Shown one piece after another: positions 63,124 to 64,000 of a stretch of 64,000 nucleotides of DNA. The stretch comes from Chelatococcus caeni. GTDB lineage: Bacteria; Pseudomonadota; Alphaproteobacteria; Rhizobiales; Beijerinckiaceae. Under the pieces are notes generated by a model. It was not told the origin of the DNA. It was given only the letters and a program-made list of their open reading frames with translations, and did no database searches. The stretch's first letter is position 1. Every line of letters starts with the position of its first letter. The DNA lies in NCBI RefSeq assembly GCF_014196925.1, contig NZ_JACIEN010000004.1:248001-312000 (forward strand). Reading direction: 5' to 3'. The position numbers and the translations under genes were made by a program.

Positions 63124-63456
63124 TCAGCCCTCCGCGCCCGCGGCCTCCGGCACCTGAGGCTCGCAGAAGGACTGGTAGAGGGCGACCAGGATCGCCCGCG
63201 CCGGTTCGCTCTCGATCCGGTACCAGATCGTCTGCCCGTCCCGCCGGCCGGCGATCAGCCGGTCACGGCGCAGGAGCGCCAGGTGCTGCGACACGGTGGA
63301 GTCCCGGATACCCAGGAACTCCGCGAGCTGGCCGACCGACTTCTCCCCGTCGATGAGCTGGCACAGGATCAACAGGCGATGCCGGTTGGCCAGGGCCTTG
63401 AGAAGCTCGCTGGCCTCGTCCGCAGCCCGCTGCATGGTTTGGCTGTCGATGTTCAT
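63124..63456 (-). CDS. ArsR family repressor with BigR/SqrR-type cysteines
   Basis: The 110-residue winged-helix protein has Cys32 (LLILCQLIDGE) and Cys98 (YQSFCEP), 66 residues apart, exactly the spacing in BigR and in the bigR gene of this window. The recognition helix is GIRDSTVSQHLALLRRD. It is likely a second persulfide or related thiol sensor. It reads toward the persulfide operon and may also be its regulator. No clear ribosome site is seen before ATG 63456. Confidence 0.85.
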   Translation of the reverse strand: MNIDSQTMQRAADEASELLKALANRHRLLILCQLIDGEKSVGQLAEFLGIRDSTVSQHLALLRRDRLIAGRRDGQTIWYRIESEPARAILVALYQSFCEPQVPEAAGAEG

Positions 63457-63461
63457 TGCTG

Positions 63462-63482
63462 CGAATCTACGATAATTCGAAT
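63462..63482. promoter_or_regulatory. ArsR-type operator upstream of the second repressor
   Basis: CGAAT-N8-ATTCG (63462-63479) overlaps the palindrome ATTCGAAT (63475-63482), just before ATG 63456 on the minus strand, in an AT-rich patch. Such ATTCGAAT-centred dyads are common ArsR/SmtB sites. Autoregulation is inferred. The sequence differs from the 28-base dyad at 62987, so the two repressors may have different targets. Confidence 0.5.
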
Positions 63483-63570
63483 ATACGTGTCAAGACGAGA
63501 TTTGCATCGTCCCGATCACGCCGAGGGTAGCATCAGGACTGACGGGCCGGACGTTGTCCGCCCTCAACGT

Positions 63571-64000
63571 TCAGCCGCCTTTCATCGCGATGGGTTCTGC
63601 GAGGGCCGCGCGTGCCATCTCGCCCACGGCGAGCTCGATCGGCGCGCTCTCGCCGTCGCCGATCGCCCAGGCGGCCGACAGGCCGCACCAGGCGAGGATC
63701 CATTTGAGAAGCCTGCGCCGCTCGATCCGCGCAGCCTCGCTGACGATGGCGAGGCGGCGCGCGAAGATGTCGGGCCGCCGGGCGAGATGAATGGCCGGAT
63801 CGCCGAGATCCGGGTCGCAGAAGAGGATGGCATATTCGAAGCTGCGCTCGCCGACGAGGCGCTTGGGATCGATGGCGAGCCAGCCGCGCGCCCCGAAATC
63901 GAGGATATTGTCGTGGTGGAGGTCGCCGTGCAGCGCCGTGATCTCGCGCTCGGACGCCAGCACTGCCTCGGCCGCCGCGGCGGCATGGGCGAAGAAGCCG
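63571..64000 (-). CDS. APH/hydroxyurea-type phosphotransferase, C-terminal part
   Basis: The gene runs off the right edge; 142 codons remain. LHGDLHHDNIL carries the catalytic Asp and Asn of aminoglycoside phosphotransferases, and LAIDPKRLVGERSFEYA the metal-binding Asp. The wording fits the APH(6)/hydroxyurea phosphotransferase group. The reading frame stays open to base 64000, so ATG/GTG sites inside are not the start. The substrate cannot be told; chromosomal copies often are not resistance genes. Confidence 0.85.
   Translation of the reverse strand, partial: GFFAHAAAAAEAVLASEREITALHGDLHHDNILDFGARGWLAIDPKRLVGERSFEYAILFCDPDLGDPAIHLARRPDIFARRLAIVSEAARIERRRLLKWILAWCGLSAAWAIGDGESAPIELAVGEMARAALAEPIAMKGG

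Overview
The window is about 68% GC chromosomal DNA with dense, overlapping operons. It looks like an alphaproteobacterium of the Hyphomicrobiales. The evidence is a PcaQ/PobR-controlled protocatechuate pathway, a HemP-HmuTUV heme locus, a BigR/Blh persulfide operon, a BA14K-type secreted protein and many PAAT, taurine-type and TRAP transporters. The genus cannot be fixed from the sequence. No IS element, phage gene, CRISPR array, tRNA or rRNA is visible.

Layout. 1-2.9 kb: a polar amino-acid ABC transporter (left edge cut) with RidA and an IclR regulator. 3.4-5.4 kb: glutathione-dependent formaldehyde oxidation (fghA, frmA). 5.4-11.8 kb: a LysR regulator divergent from a PLP C-S lyase-like enzyme, a complete PAAT ABC transporter and a zinc deacylase of the AstE/DoeB type. 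11.8-14.8 kb: a small membrane protein, three VOC proteins behind a palindrome-bearing promoter, and a divergent OsmC protein. 14.8-15.6 kb: an isolated cobF.

15.7-30.8 kb is an aromatic-catabolism region. It holds a ThDP enzyme, a TRAP transporter and an aldehyde dehydrogenase, followed by pcaC-H-G-I-J-F-B, the divergent pcaQ with a PcaQ box, and divergent pobR/pobA. PobA makes protocatechuate, PcaGH cleaves the ring, and PcaB, PcaC, PcaIJ and PcaF lead to succinyl-CoA and acetyl-CoA. pcaD is not in the window. The TRAP, ThDP and ALDH genes could feed an aromatic aldehyde into this route; that is inference.

31-37 kb: an rRNA pseudouridine synthase, two glutamine-amidotransferase-fold proteins of unknown function tied to a taurine/nitrate-type ABC transporter, and a membrane diguanylate cyclase. 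37.3-43.5 kb: heme acquisition (IsdG-type monooxygenase, TonB receptor, HemP, HmuTUV). 43.5-47.4 kb: a P2-type cation ATPase and a zinc alcohol dehydrogenase. 47.6-51.0 kb: an ECF sigma/anti-sigma/periplasmic sensor operon next to two EF-hand secreted proteins and a BA14K-like protein.

51.1-58.2 kb: the full cytochrome bd set (cydX, cydB, cydA, cydC, cydD) led by a GbsR/MarR-like regulator with a perfect palindrome at its start. 58.4-63.5 kb: a sulfur/persulfide operon (DUF2892, DUF442-Blh fusion, BigR, two YeeE/YedE half-proteins, SulP) and a second ArsR regulator with the same cysteine spacing as BigR. The right edge cuts an APH/hydroxyurea-type phosphotransferase. Two short genes, hemP and cydX, are easily missed because of their size.
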